Under the pieces are notes generated by a model that was given only the letters and a program-made list of their open reading frames with translations, was not told the DNA's origin and made no database searches. Shown here piece by piece: positions 57,178 to 64,000 of a stretch of 64,000 bases of DNA; the first letter of the stretch is position 1; each line of letters begins with the position of its first letter. The stretch comes from Vibrio penaeicida (GTDB taxonomy: Bacteria; Pseudomonadota; Gammaproteobacteria; Enterobacterales; Vibrionaceae). The position numbers were made by a program, and so were the translations under genes. Location of the stretch: the NCBI RefSeq assembly GCF_002933855.1, contig NZ_BFAQ01000024.1, forward strand, positions 90,129 through 154,128, in the 5' to 3' direction.

Positions 57178-58389
57178 GTGCGAATTGCGTTGCTTCCAGA
57201 TGATTACTTACCGCACAGTACTTTGGTTCATGCAAAGATGTTTCACGAGCTTGCGCTTGAGCTCAAACGTTTGGGCCATGAGCCAGTGGTGGTAACTCCT
57301 AGTCATGGCCGACAAAGTGAGCGTTTAGTTATTGACTTCATCGATGGAGTAGAAGTTTGGCGATTTAAAAACCCTCCGATGAGGGGAAAAGGAAAAATTC
57401 AAAGAGTAATTAGTGAATCAATGTTATCTTTGAGCGCTTTCTGGGCGCTAAAGGAAATAGTCTTCAAGAATACGTTTGATGCGTGTATTAATTACTCTCC
57501 AACGATCTTTTTTGGTCCATTGATGTGGTGGTTGAAAAAATACTGCAATACGTATAATTATTTGATTTTACGGGATATGTTTCCTCAGTGGGTAGTAGAT
57601 GAAGGTCTGATTTCAGAGTCATCACCAATTACAAAGTACTTCCGTTTCTTTGAACACATCAATTATAAAGCGTCTGACTGTATAGGTTTAATGTCTCAAG
57701 CGAATGTTGATTATTTTTCCGAGCTCAATCCAAAGTATAAAAACTTACAGATCTTAAAAAATTGGGCGGATTTAAAGCCAATCTCATTCTCAACCGATGA
57801 AATAGATGTTCGTGTTCAATGTCAATTACAAGACAAAATCATTTTCTTTTACGGTGGAAACATCGGTCATGCTCAAGATATGGGGAACTTATTGAGGTTA
57901 GCCAAAGGAATGAAGCCTTGTACTGAAGCTCATTTTTTATTTATTGGTCAAGGTGATGAGGTAAGCTTAGTTCATGGTATGAAAGAAGCGGAAGAGCTAG
58001 ATAATGTGACTATATTGCCTTCTATAAGCCAGAGTCAGTACAAACAGGTTTTAACTCAAGTTGATATTGGACTGTTTTCTTTAGCTAAAACTCACAAGGC
58101 TCACAACTTTCCTGGAAAACTATTGGGTTATATGGTTCAGTCACTACCGATCCTTGGTAGCGTAAATCAAGGTAATGACCTAATTCGCTTTATTCGAGAC
58201 ACTGGTGCTGGCTTTACATTTGTTAATGGAGAGGATGAAGATCTACTTGAGGCTGCGAGAACTTTATTAAATGATCCGACAAGTAGGCAAAAGATGGGCG
58301 ATAAAGCATACAGTGTTTTGAAGCAGCATTTTTCTGTAAATTCGGCTGCTGAAAAACTTATAACAACGATTAGTAAAGGGGCGTCGTGA
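57178..58389 (+). CDS. wbuB: GT4 glycosyltransferase, WbuB-like (L-FucNAc transferase)
   Basis: A 403-residue GT4 enzyme with an N-terminal LLPDDYLPHSTLVHAKMFHE segment, a central hinge (FFYGGNIGHAQDMGNLLRLA) and a C-terminal donor site (HNFPGKLLGYMVQSLPILG). WbuB and the related WbjE and WbuB-like enzymes follow fnlABC in several O-antigen clusters and transfer L-FucNAc to the lipid-linked first sugar. The same job is likely here, perhaps with L-FucNAm. Start GTG at 57178. Its end overlaps the next gene by four bases. Confidence 0.88.
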   Translation: MRIALLPDDYLPHSTLVHAKMFHELALELKRLGHEPVVVTPSHGRQSERLVIDFIDGVEVWRFKNPPMRGKGKIQRVISESMLSLSAFWALKEIVFKNTFDACINYSPTIFFGPLMWWLKKYCNTYNYLILRDMFPQWVVDEGLISESSPITKYFRFFEHINYKASDCIGLMSQANVDYFSELNPKYKNLQILKNWADLKPISFSTDEIDVRVQCQLQDKIIFFYGGNIGHAQDMGNLLRLAKGMKPCTEAHFLFIGQGDEVSLVHGMKEAEELDNVTILPSISQSQYKQVLTQVDIGLFSLAKTHKAHNFPGKLLGYMVQSLPILGSVNQGNDLIRFIRDTGAGFTFVNGEDEDLLEAARTLLNDPTSRQKMGDKAYSVLKQHFSVNSAAEKLITTISKGAS

Positions 58390-59333
58390 AAATACTACTA
58401 ACGGGTGCAACAGGCTTTGTTGGCCAACATTTATTGCGTAGTTTAAAAGCGAATCATGAAGTAACTGTTTTGGGTAGGAGTAAGCCTTCATATAATAATG
58501 GAGATTTCTATCATTACGATTTGACATCTAACGCGCTTCCTACTGAAGCTTTCGAAAGTGTAGACACTGTGATTCATGCTGCAGCAAGAGTTCACGTGAT
58601 GAGTGATTCAGCCACTGATCCTTTGGAGGAATATCGAGTTGCGAATACGGCAGCAACACTTCGCCTTGCAGAACAAGCAATAAGAAGTAATGTGAAGCGC
58701 TTCATTTTTATTAGCTCTATTAAAGTTAATGGTGAGTCGACCCTGCCAAACAAACCTTTTTCTGCGTCTAGTGCTCGTTTACCCGAAGATGATTATGGAC
58801 GCTCTAAATCGGAAGCTGAGGTAGAATTGCTAAAATTGGCAGATTCAACAAACCTAGAAGTGGTGATCATAAGACCAACGTTAGTATATGGTCCAGGCGT
58901 TAAAGCTAACTTCGCAGCTATACTTAAATTAGTGGAAAAAGGGATTCCTCTCCCGTTTGGGGGCATCAAGCACAACAAGCGGAGCTTTGTATCGGTGCGT
59001 AATCTGGTTGACCTAATTTCTACCTGTATCGATCACCCTAAAGCTGTGAACCAAGTTTTCCTTGTTTCAGATGGAAAAGACTTGTCAACATCCGAAATGG
59101 TAAGTTTGATGGGAAGAAGTATCGGTAAACAAAGGTGGCAGGTGCCAGTTCCTGTATGGTGTTTCACTTTAGCTGGAAAGGTATTTGGAAAGTCGGATAT
59201 CGTAAATAGACTTGTTGGCTCACTTTATGTTGATATTTCGGAAACCAAAAGTCGACTCAATTGGACTCCACCCCAAAGTATTGAAGAGGGCTTCCTCGAA
59301 GTCGCGGTGTCTATTTCAGAAAAAGTGAAGTAA
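58386..59333 (+). CDS. WbpV-like UDP-4-keto-QuiNAc reductase
   Basis: A 315-residue extended SDR enzyme with the cofactor site LLTGATGFVGQHLL, AAARVHVM, and the catalytic Tyr-x3-Lys in DDYGRSKSEAE. It resembles WbpV and related 4-reductases that work after a WbpM-type dehydratase to make UDP-D-QuiNAc or UDP-D-FucNAc. Both a WbpM homologue and a phosphoglycosyl transferase follow, so the trio should make and attach the first sugar. The choice between QuiNAc and FucNAc is open. Start GTG at 58386 overlaps the previous stop. Confidence 0.85.
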   Translation: MKILLTGATGFVGQHLLRSLKANHEVTVLGRSKPSYNNGDFYHYDLTSNALPTEAFESVDTVIHAAARVHVMSDSATDPLEEYRVANTAATLRLAEQAIRSNVKRFIFISSIKVNGESTLPNKPFSASSARLPEDDYGRSKSEAEVELLKLADSTNLEVVIIRPTLVYGPGVKANFAAILKLVEKGIPLPFGGIKHNKRSFVSVRNLVDLISTCIDHPKAVNQVFLVSDGKDLSTSEMVSLMGRSIGKQRWQVPVPVWCFTLAGKVFGKSDIVNRLVGSLYVDISETKSRLNWTPPQSIEEGFLEVAVSISEKVK

Positions 59334-59351
59334 AGTAATAGGATAAACTCC

Positions 59352-59900
59352 ATGATTCGAATGTTAGATTTTTTTGCGGCTTTTTTGGGTTTGTTGTTTT
59401 TATGGCCTATTTTACTAATTGTAATTGCTATTGGTTTTTTTGATACTGGCTCCCCTATTTTTATTCAAGAACGAGTGGGGCGCAACAAAAAACCTTTTAA
59501 GTTGATTAAATTTCGAACGATGTCTGTTGAGACAAAATCAGTTGCCAGTCATTTAGCAAACAATGCTTCTATTACAAAGTTCGGAGCTTTTTTGCGAAAA
59601 TCCAAAATAGATGAGTTACCTCAGTTGATAAATGTTGTAAGGGGGGAAATGAGTTTAGTTGGACCTCGTCCTAATTTGTTTAATCAAGAAGAATTAATTC
59701 AAGAGCGGAATATGCTTGGTGTCTATGATGTATTACCAGGTGTGACAGGCTTGGCGCAAGTACAAAATATTGATATGTCTACACCTGAGCTACTAGCAAA
59801 AACCGATAAACAAATGATCGATAGCCTTACACTTAGAAACTACTTGAAATATATCGTTATGACAGCGACAGGCAGTGGTTCTGGCGATGCTGTAAAGTAG
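59352..59900 (+). CDS. small monotopic phosphoglycosyl transferase (initiating)
   Basis: A 182-residue enzyme of the PglC type that moves a sugar-1-phosphate from UDP-sugar to undecaprenyl phosphate, the first step of repeat-unit assembly. It has one N-terminal re-entrant hydrophobic segment (FFAAFLGLLFLWPILLIVIA), then RVGRNKKPFKLIKFRTM, the catalytic Asp-Glu dyad in KIDELPQLINVVRG and SLVGPRPNL. It is the minimal catalytic domain, without the N-terminal membrane region of WbaP/WcaJ. The donor is probably the product of the WbpM and WbpV-like enzymes. Confidence 0.92.
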   Translation: MIRMLDFFAAFLGLLFLWPILLIVIAIGFFDTGSPIFIQERVGRNKKPFKLIKFRTMSVETKSVASHLANNASITKFGAFLRKSKIDELPQLINVVRGEMSLVGPRPNLFNQEELIQERNMLGVYDVLPGVTGLAQVQNIDMSTPELLAKTDKQMIDSLTLRNYLKYIVMTATGSGSGDAVK

Positions 59901-59964
59901 CTTTGATCCGGAATCCAAAATAGTCCCTTACTATAGCTTCTAGATTGTCCATACTAAGAAAATA

Positions 59965-61911
59965 ATGCGGTTTTCTATGTCAAATTTTAATGTCATTTGG
60001 TCTCTTCCTCGTCACACTAAGCGTCTTATCAGTTTATTGTTTGATTTCTTTTTTATTTGCATTTCATTTTTCGGTGCTTATTGGGTTCGTATTGGGAATG
60101 TTGAGCCTTTACCATCCATAGAAGGGCGATATGTTTTAATAGTCACCATTGCACTAACCTTGCTCGTTTTCATTAAACTTGGTTTGTATCGAGCGGTACT
60201 AAGATATCTTGGTTTACATGTACTTGCTTTAGTTGGTTTAGGTACAGCTATATCTGCGATTACTATGGCTGGTTTAGCTTTTTGGTTTGACGCATTTATC
60301 CCTAGATCTGTACCTATTATCTATGGGGCTTTTTTAGCGATCAGCGTTGGTGGTAGTCGTCTTATTATTCGAAGTTTAGTAGCGCAATCCATTAATAAAG
60401 TTGGCAACCCGGTTCTAATCTATGGGGCTGGCAGCGCTGGTCGACAGCTCGCGTTGGCACTGCGTCAATCCGATAGCCACAATGTAGTGGGTTTTGTGGA
60501 TGAAGATGCTACTTTGAAAAATACCATGATGATGGGTTTATATGTCTATACCAAGGGTGGTGTAGAGAAAGTGATTGCAAAACATGCCGTAAAACAAATT
60601 TTACTTGCTATACCAAGTGCGTCGCGTCGTCGACGTAAAGAGGTCATTGACAGTATCTCTTTGTTACCTGTTGAGATACTTACCGTACCTGAAATGTCAG
60701 ATATTGTTGCAGGTAATGCCAGCATTGATGAGTTGAAGGACGTTTCAATTGATGATCTTTTAGGTCGTGATCCTGTTGCCCCTCAACAAGCGTTAATGGA
60801 AGCCAATATTAAAGGTAAAGTGGTCATGGTGACTGGTGCTGGTGGCTCTATTGGCTCTGAACTGTGTCGCCAGATTATTCGCAATCAACCTAAAGCCCTT
60901 ATTTTATTTGAGTTATCTGAATTTGCTCTTTATCAAATTGATAGGGAGCTTTCATTAGAGGTAGAAGCTGAAGGGTTAGGTATTCAAATCATTCCTCTAC
61001 TTGGTTCGGTTCAACGTATTAATCGTTTGTCTAAAGTGATGGAAAGCTTTAAAGTCCAGACCGTTTATCATGCTGCGGCCTATAAGCATGTTCCACTTGT
61101 GGAGTTCAATGTAGTTGAAGGCGTGAGAAATAATGTTTTTGGTACTAACTACACTGCACGGGCTGCTATTGAAGCAAAAGTAGAGTCATTTGTTTTGATC
61201 TCAACCGATAAAGCGGTACGTCCAACCAACGTGATGGGCACTACCAAGCGAATGGCAGAGTTGGGACTTCAAGCCTTGGCTGAGGAACAGAATCATATTC
61301 GGCAAAGCACTCCTAACGAAGGCACTCGTTTCTGCATGGTGCGTTTTGGTAACGTTTTAGGCTCATCGGGCTCAGTAGTACCAGTGTTTAAACGTCAAAT
61401 AGCCAATCGTGAGCCTATTACGGTGACTCATGAGGATATCACACGATTTTTCATGACCATTCCCGAGGCTGCTCAGTTAGTCATTCAAGCGGGGGCTATG
61501 GGTAAAGGTGGTGATGTATTCGTTCTTGATATGGGGGAGTCCGTTAAGATTGTTGATTTAGCCAGGAACTTGATTCACCTTTCTGGTTTAGAAGTTAAAG
61601 ATGAATCAAACCCATATGGTGATATTGAAATACAATATACTGGTTTGCGTCCTGGTGAGAAGCTGTATGAAGAACTTCTAATTGGGGACAATGTTGATTC
61701 AACTGCTCATGAAAGAATCATGACAGCTCATGAAGACTTCTTACCGATTAATGAATACGATGCCTTGTTGGATAGATTAGATTCAGCTTGTCATAATTTT
61801 GATCATGAAGCTATTCGTCAACTGCTTCTTGATGCATCGACTGGGTTTACGCCTGTTGATGAGATAGGAGATTTAGTTTGGAAAGCGGAGCAGGAGTGTG
61901 GAGGGAGCTAG
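59965..61911 (+). CDS. wbpM: WbpM/CapD-type UDP-GlcNAc 4,6-dehydratase
   Basis: A 648-residue membrane-bound dehydratase. Four hydrophobic helices lie at about 20-130, then a first Rossmann domain (PVLIYGAGSAGRQLALAL), then the catalytic SDR domain (VVMVTGAGGSIGSELC near residue 290; STDKAVRPTNVMGTTKRMAE, with Met in place of Tyr). It makes UDP-4-keto-6-deoxy-GlcNAc. The vibrio locus normally ends with this conserved gene. The start may be the ATG at 59965 or that at 59977. It is preceded by a 64-base gap and followed by 429 bases with little coding. Confidence 0.95.
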   Translation: MRFSMSNFNVIWSLPRHTKRLISLLFDFFFICISFFGAYWVRIGNVEPLPSIEGRYVLIVTIALTLLVFIKLGLYRAVLRYLGLHVLALVGLGTAISAITMAGLAFWFDAFIPRSVPIIYGAFLAISVGGSRLIIRSLVAQSINKVGNPVLIYGAGSAGRQLALALRQSDSHNVVGFVDEDATLKNTMMMGLYVYTKGGVEKVIAKHAVKQILLAIPSASRRRRKEVIDSISLLPVEILTVPEMSDIVAGNASIDELKDVSIDDLLGRDPVAPQQALMEANIKGKVVMVTGAGGSIGSELCRQIIRNQPKALILFELSEFALYQIDRELSLEVEAEGLGIQIIPLLGSVQRINRLSKVMESFKVQTVYHAAAYKHVPLVEFNVVEGVRNNVFGTNYTARAAIEAKVESFVLISTDKAVRPTNVMGTTKRMAELGLQALAEEQNHIRQSTPNEGTRFCMVRFGNVLGSSGSVVPVFKRQIANREPITVTHEDITRFFMTIPEAAQLVIQAGAMGKGGDVFVLDMGESVKIVDLARNLIHLSGLEVKDESNPYGDIEIQYTGLRPGEKLYEELLIGDNVDSTAHERIMTAHEDFLPINEYDALLDRLDSACHNFDHEAIRQLLLDASTGFTPVDEIGDLVWKAEQECGGS

Positions 61912-61971
61912 AGCTAATCAAATCTATGGCTCTTTTATAATCTCTCTATACTTATTTCTAAGGATTTGCAT

Positions 61972-62076
61972 ATGCATTGGACCAACCTAGGCGAAAAAAG
62001 CTTTAAAGGTGGTATCAGACGTAAAAGAATGGAGTATCTGATGGATAAAAATCACTTAAGTAAGGCTCTGAAGTAA
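61972..62076 (+). CDS. possible small basic protein, 34 residues
   Basis: An open frame starting MHWTNLGEKSF and ending SKALK, rich in Lys and Arg. AAGGA at 61960-61964 lies seven bases before the ATG, and a perfect TATAAT at 61936-61941 lies about 30 bases before it, although no good -35 box accompanies that. I do not recognise the peptide. It may be a real small protein or a remnant of a longer, decayed gene. Confidence 0.35.
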   Translation: MHWTNLGEKSFKGGIRRKRMEYLMDKNHLSKALK

Positions 62077-62274
62077 GTAATGACGGGCATGTTCAAGCGG
62101 CTTAAGTGATTCTTTCCCTTAAATCAGCAGCTAATTGCCAAATAAACATCATACTATTTTAATATCAATTCCATCCCTGTTTCATAATATCCCTCTACGC
62201 TAGTTTGCTAAATTTGCTTGAAAGCTCAAGTTCTTTTCTTTTGAGCGGAAATAAGCACGTCATTTGCGCAATTT

Positions 62275-62319
62275 AAAATCGATGCTGTACTTGAATAAGT
62301 CACAGAGCGTCGATTTTTT
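62275..62319 (+). terminator. terminator or attenuator before ugd
   Basis: AAAATCGA at 62275-62282 pairs with TCGATTTT at 62310-62317, with further partial pairing inside (ACTT/AAGT) and a run of six T at 62314-62319. It ends only 21 bases before the ugd start, so it ends the O-antigen transcript or acts in the ugd leader. Confidence 0.7.
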
Positions 62320-62340
62320 GTGAGTTAGGGTAGGGAATAG

Positions 62341-63507
62341 ATGAAAATCGCAATTGCAGGGACAGGTTATGTCGGGTTATCCAATGCAGTCTTGTTAGCT
62401 CAACATAATCAAGTTGTCGCCGTAGATGTCATTGAAAATAAAGTGAATCTTATTAATGACAAAGTATCTCCCATTGCGGACAAAGAAATCGAATCGTTTT
62501 TTTCTGAAAAATCGTTGAATTTAGTTGCGACGTTAGACAAAGAAAGCGCATACAAAGAAGCAGAGTATGTCGTTATCGCTACTCCAACGGATTATGACCC
62601 AGTAACCAACTACTTTAAAACGGCTTCTGTAGAGGCGGTGATTAAAGATGTCATGGCAATCAATCCAAACGCGACGATGGTGATTAAGTCGACAGTACCA
62701 GTTGGCTATACGGAGCGTATTAGTAAAGAACTAGGTTGCGATAACATTCTATTTTCTCCTGAGTTTTTGAGAGAAGGGCGGGCGCTTTATGACAATTTGC
62801 ATCCGTCTCGAATCATTGTTGGTGAGCAAAGCGAGCGAGCAAGGAAATTTGCGGATCTGCTCATTCAAGGTGCTGAGAAAGAGAGCATTGAAGTTCTTTT
62901 TACCAACTCAACAGAAGCCGAAGCCGTTAAGTTGTTCTCTAACACATACTTAGCGATGCGCGTTGCGTACTTTAACGAGTTAGATTCCTATGCGGAAGCG
63001 CATGGATTGGACTCTCGCCAGATTATTGAAGGTGTTGGTCTCGATCCTCGTATCGGCAGCCATTATAACAACCCTTCATTTGGCTACGGTGGTTACTGTC
63101 TACCAAAAGATACCAAGCAGCTTCTGGCGAACTATCAAGATGTGCCGAACAACATTGTTCAAGCGATTGTAGATGCCAACCGAACACGTAAAGATTTTAT
63201 TGCTGAATCTATTCTCCAAAAGCAGCCAAAAGTGGTTGGGATATATCGCTTAATCATGAAAGCAGGATCAGATAATTTCCGTGCATCGAGTATTCAAGGA
63301 ATCATGAAACGCCTAAAAGCGAAAGGCATTGAAGTTGTGGTCTTTGAACCTGTTTTGGAAGAGAAAGAGTTTTTCCACTCGAAAGTCATGACGGATTTGA
63401 ATGAATTTAAGAACAAGTCGGATGTGATTGTATCGAACCGCATGGTTGACGAGCTCAGTGATGTAAAAGATAAAGTCTACACACGAGACTTGTTTGGCAG
63501 CGACTAA
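62341..63507 (+). CDS. ugd: UDP-glucose 6-dehydrogenase
   Basis: Ugd oxidises UDP-glucose to UDP-glucuronic acid with NAD in two steps. The 388-residue product has the N-terminal [15 protein letters not shown] site, [23 protein letters not shown], and the catalytic cysteine in [23 protein letters not shown] site lies before the ATG. In many enteric and vibrio loci ugd stands at the end of the polysaccharide region. No obvious glucuronosyltransferase or galacturonate epimerase is seen in the window, so its product may serve elsewhere or in a core or capsule sugar. Confidence 0.95.
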   Translation: MKIAIAGTGYVGLSNAVLLAQHNQVVAVDVIENKVNLINDKVSPIADKEIESFFSEKSLNLVATLDKESAYKEAEYVVIATPTDYDPVTNYFKTASVEAVIKDVMAINPNATMVIKSTVPVGYTERISKELGCDNILFSPEFLREGRALYDNLHPSRIIVGEQSERARKFADLLIQGAEKESIEVLFTNSTEAEAVKLFSNTYLAMRVAYFNELDSYAEAHGLDSRQIIEGVGLDPRIGSHYNNPSFGYGGYCLPKDTKQLLANYQDVPNNIVQAIVDANRTRKDFIAESILQKQPKVVGIYRLIMKAGSDNFRASSIQGIMKRLKAKGIEVVVFEPVLEEKEFFHSKVMTDLNEFKNKSDVIVSNRMVDELSDVKDKVYTRDLFGSD

Positions 63508-63548
63508 GCATGAATTGAATTCAACGTAAAAGGAGCACTTAGTGCTAA

Positions 63549-63581
63549 TGCCAGTCAGTTAAGCTGACTGGCACTCTTTTT
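63549..63581 (+). terminator. hairpin terminator at the IS end, downstream of ugd
   Basis: A perfect 10-base stem (63549-63558 with 63564-63573) with a 5-base loop is followed by a T-rich tract. It is 42 bases past the ugd stop and appears to be part of the insertion sequence end. Confidence 0.75.
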
Positions 63582-64000
63582 ATTGGGGTATTTTCTATTC
63601 CTAGGTTTCACGCTCCTCGGGTATATTCTATCTTCTCTTTTTAGTGGTAAAACATGATGCGGAGTTTCGTCTAAAAGATGATTAATACGTTTGGGAATAA
63701 TGCCTGCTGCTTCTAGCCAAAACCCATATATCAAGTGGATTATTGCGGTTGCACTTATAGTGAAACTCAGTTGGTTAGGATAAATCCCCGGTATCGTCTT
63801 TGCCATATTAACCATTTGATATCGGATAATATTGTAGCCAAGTAGCACTCCCCACAGCTCTTGTTCTATCATATCGGGAAGTTTGCTTCTTAACGTGAAC
63901 TCATTGTTGAGTAAAGAAGATTTGATTTCTCGGTAACCCACTTCTATTTCCCATCGGTGGCTATATAAGTCGACAATTTCCTCTGATGGGAAGCGCATGG
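63555..64000 (-). CDS. IS4-family DDE transposase, C-terminal part
   Basis: The last 148 or so residues of an IS4-type transposase. The IS4 signature Y-x2-R-x3-E-x6-K is complete, at Y12, R15, E19 and K26 counted from the ATG at 63998, and E19 is the third catalytic acid. The frame stays open to the window edge, so that ATG is internal. The stop lies in the terminal hairpin at 63555-63557. The visible part has no frameshift, so the element may be intact and active. Confidence 0.88.
   Translation of the reverse strand, partial: MRFPSEEIVDLYSHRWEIEVGYREIKSSLLNNEFTLRSKLPDMIEQELWGVLLGYNIIRYQMVNMAKTIPGIYPNQLSFTISATAIIHLIYGFWLEAAGIIPKRINHLLDETPHHVLPLKREDRIYPRSVKPRNRKYPNKKSASQLN

Larger units (their letters stand above)
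61912..62340 (+). other. wbpM-ugd gap with signals and a small open frame
   Basis: This 429-base stretch holds a perfect TATAAT (61936-61941), a 34-codon open frame with a strong ribosome-binding site (61972-62076), an 11-base inverted repeat (AATCACTTAAG, 62050-62060, and its complement at 62101-62111) and a terminator-like hairpin (62275-62319) just before ugd. No larger gene is seen. Confidence 0.6.
63546..64000 (-). mobile_element. IS4-family insertion sequence, 3' end (cut by window edge)
   Basis: The element begins close to 63546, where TAATGCC...TCAGTTAA resembles the terminal repeat of IS4. Its transposase runs off the right edge. The terminal sequence also forms a 10-base hairpin (TGCCAGTCAG at 63549-63558, complement at 63564-63573) followed by T at 63577-63581, which should terminate ugd transcription. 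The other end and the target duplication are outside the window. Confidence 0.7.

Overview
The window looks like part of the large chromosome of a Vibrio (Vibrionaceae). The order radC-rpmB-rpmG-mutM-coaD, then lipopolysaccharide (LPS) core genes, hldD, and a wbf/gfc export block is the classic vibrio surface-polysaccharide locus. I cannot fix the species. No tRNA, rRNA or CRISPR array was seen.

Layout. 1-4.4 kb holds housekeeping genes: the tail of a di-haem cytochrome c peroxidase, radC, rpmB-rpmG, mutM and coaD. 4.5-14.6 kb holds LPS core and lipid A-Kdo genes on both strands: two GT9 transferases, a WaaE-like GT2, kdkA, waaL, waaA, waaF, a GT4-deacetylase fusion and hldD. 14.7-18.7 kb is a minus-strand gfcABCD-type (wbfB-D) export operon with intrinsic terminators after gfcA and after gfcD. 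A TetR regulator follows. At 19.5-19.9 kb lies a leader with a perfect 12-base ops (RfaH) element, then a colinear plus-strand cluster of about 42 kb running from wzi to wbpM, with ugd behind it. The window ends in an IS4-family transposase.

The long cluster is modular. (a) wzi, wbfF and wzz for surface export and chain length. (b) A legionaminic-type nonulosonate module (legB, legC, legG, legI, ptmE, legF, ptmA) interleaved with an AMP-ligase, a FabG-like reductase, an acyltransferase, three Gfo/Idh oxidoreductases and a free-standing acyl carrier protein, followed by a GNAT protein and a NodB deacetylase. (c) ddhDABC plus a reductase and an FAD mutase-like protein, for a CDP-3,6-dideoxyhexose. 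(d) An AT-rich block with a transferase, wzx, wzy and a sialyltransferase-like gene. (e) wbuXYZ-fnlABC-wbuB-like genes for L-FucNAc/L-FucNAm. (f) A WbpV-like reductase, a small phosphoglycosyl transferase and WbpM for the initiating sugar. Four transferases match four predicted sugars, so a tetrasaccharide repeat is a reasonable inference.

The most interesting part is the carrier-protein chemistry inside the nonulosonate module. It suggests that an acid is activated, loaded on a dedicated carrier, perhaps reduced to a 3-hydroxyacyl group, and placed on an amino sugar, possibly after removal of an acetyl group. Intrinsic terminators lie inside the RfaH-type operon at module boundaries (24.0, 38.2 and 62.3 kb), which suggests that antitermination sets how far transcription runs.
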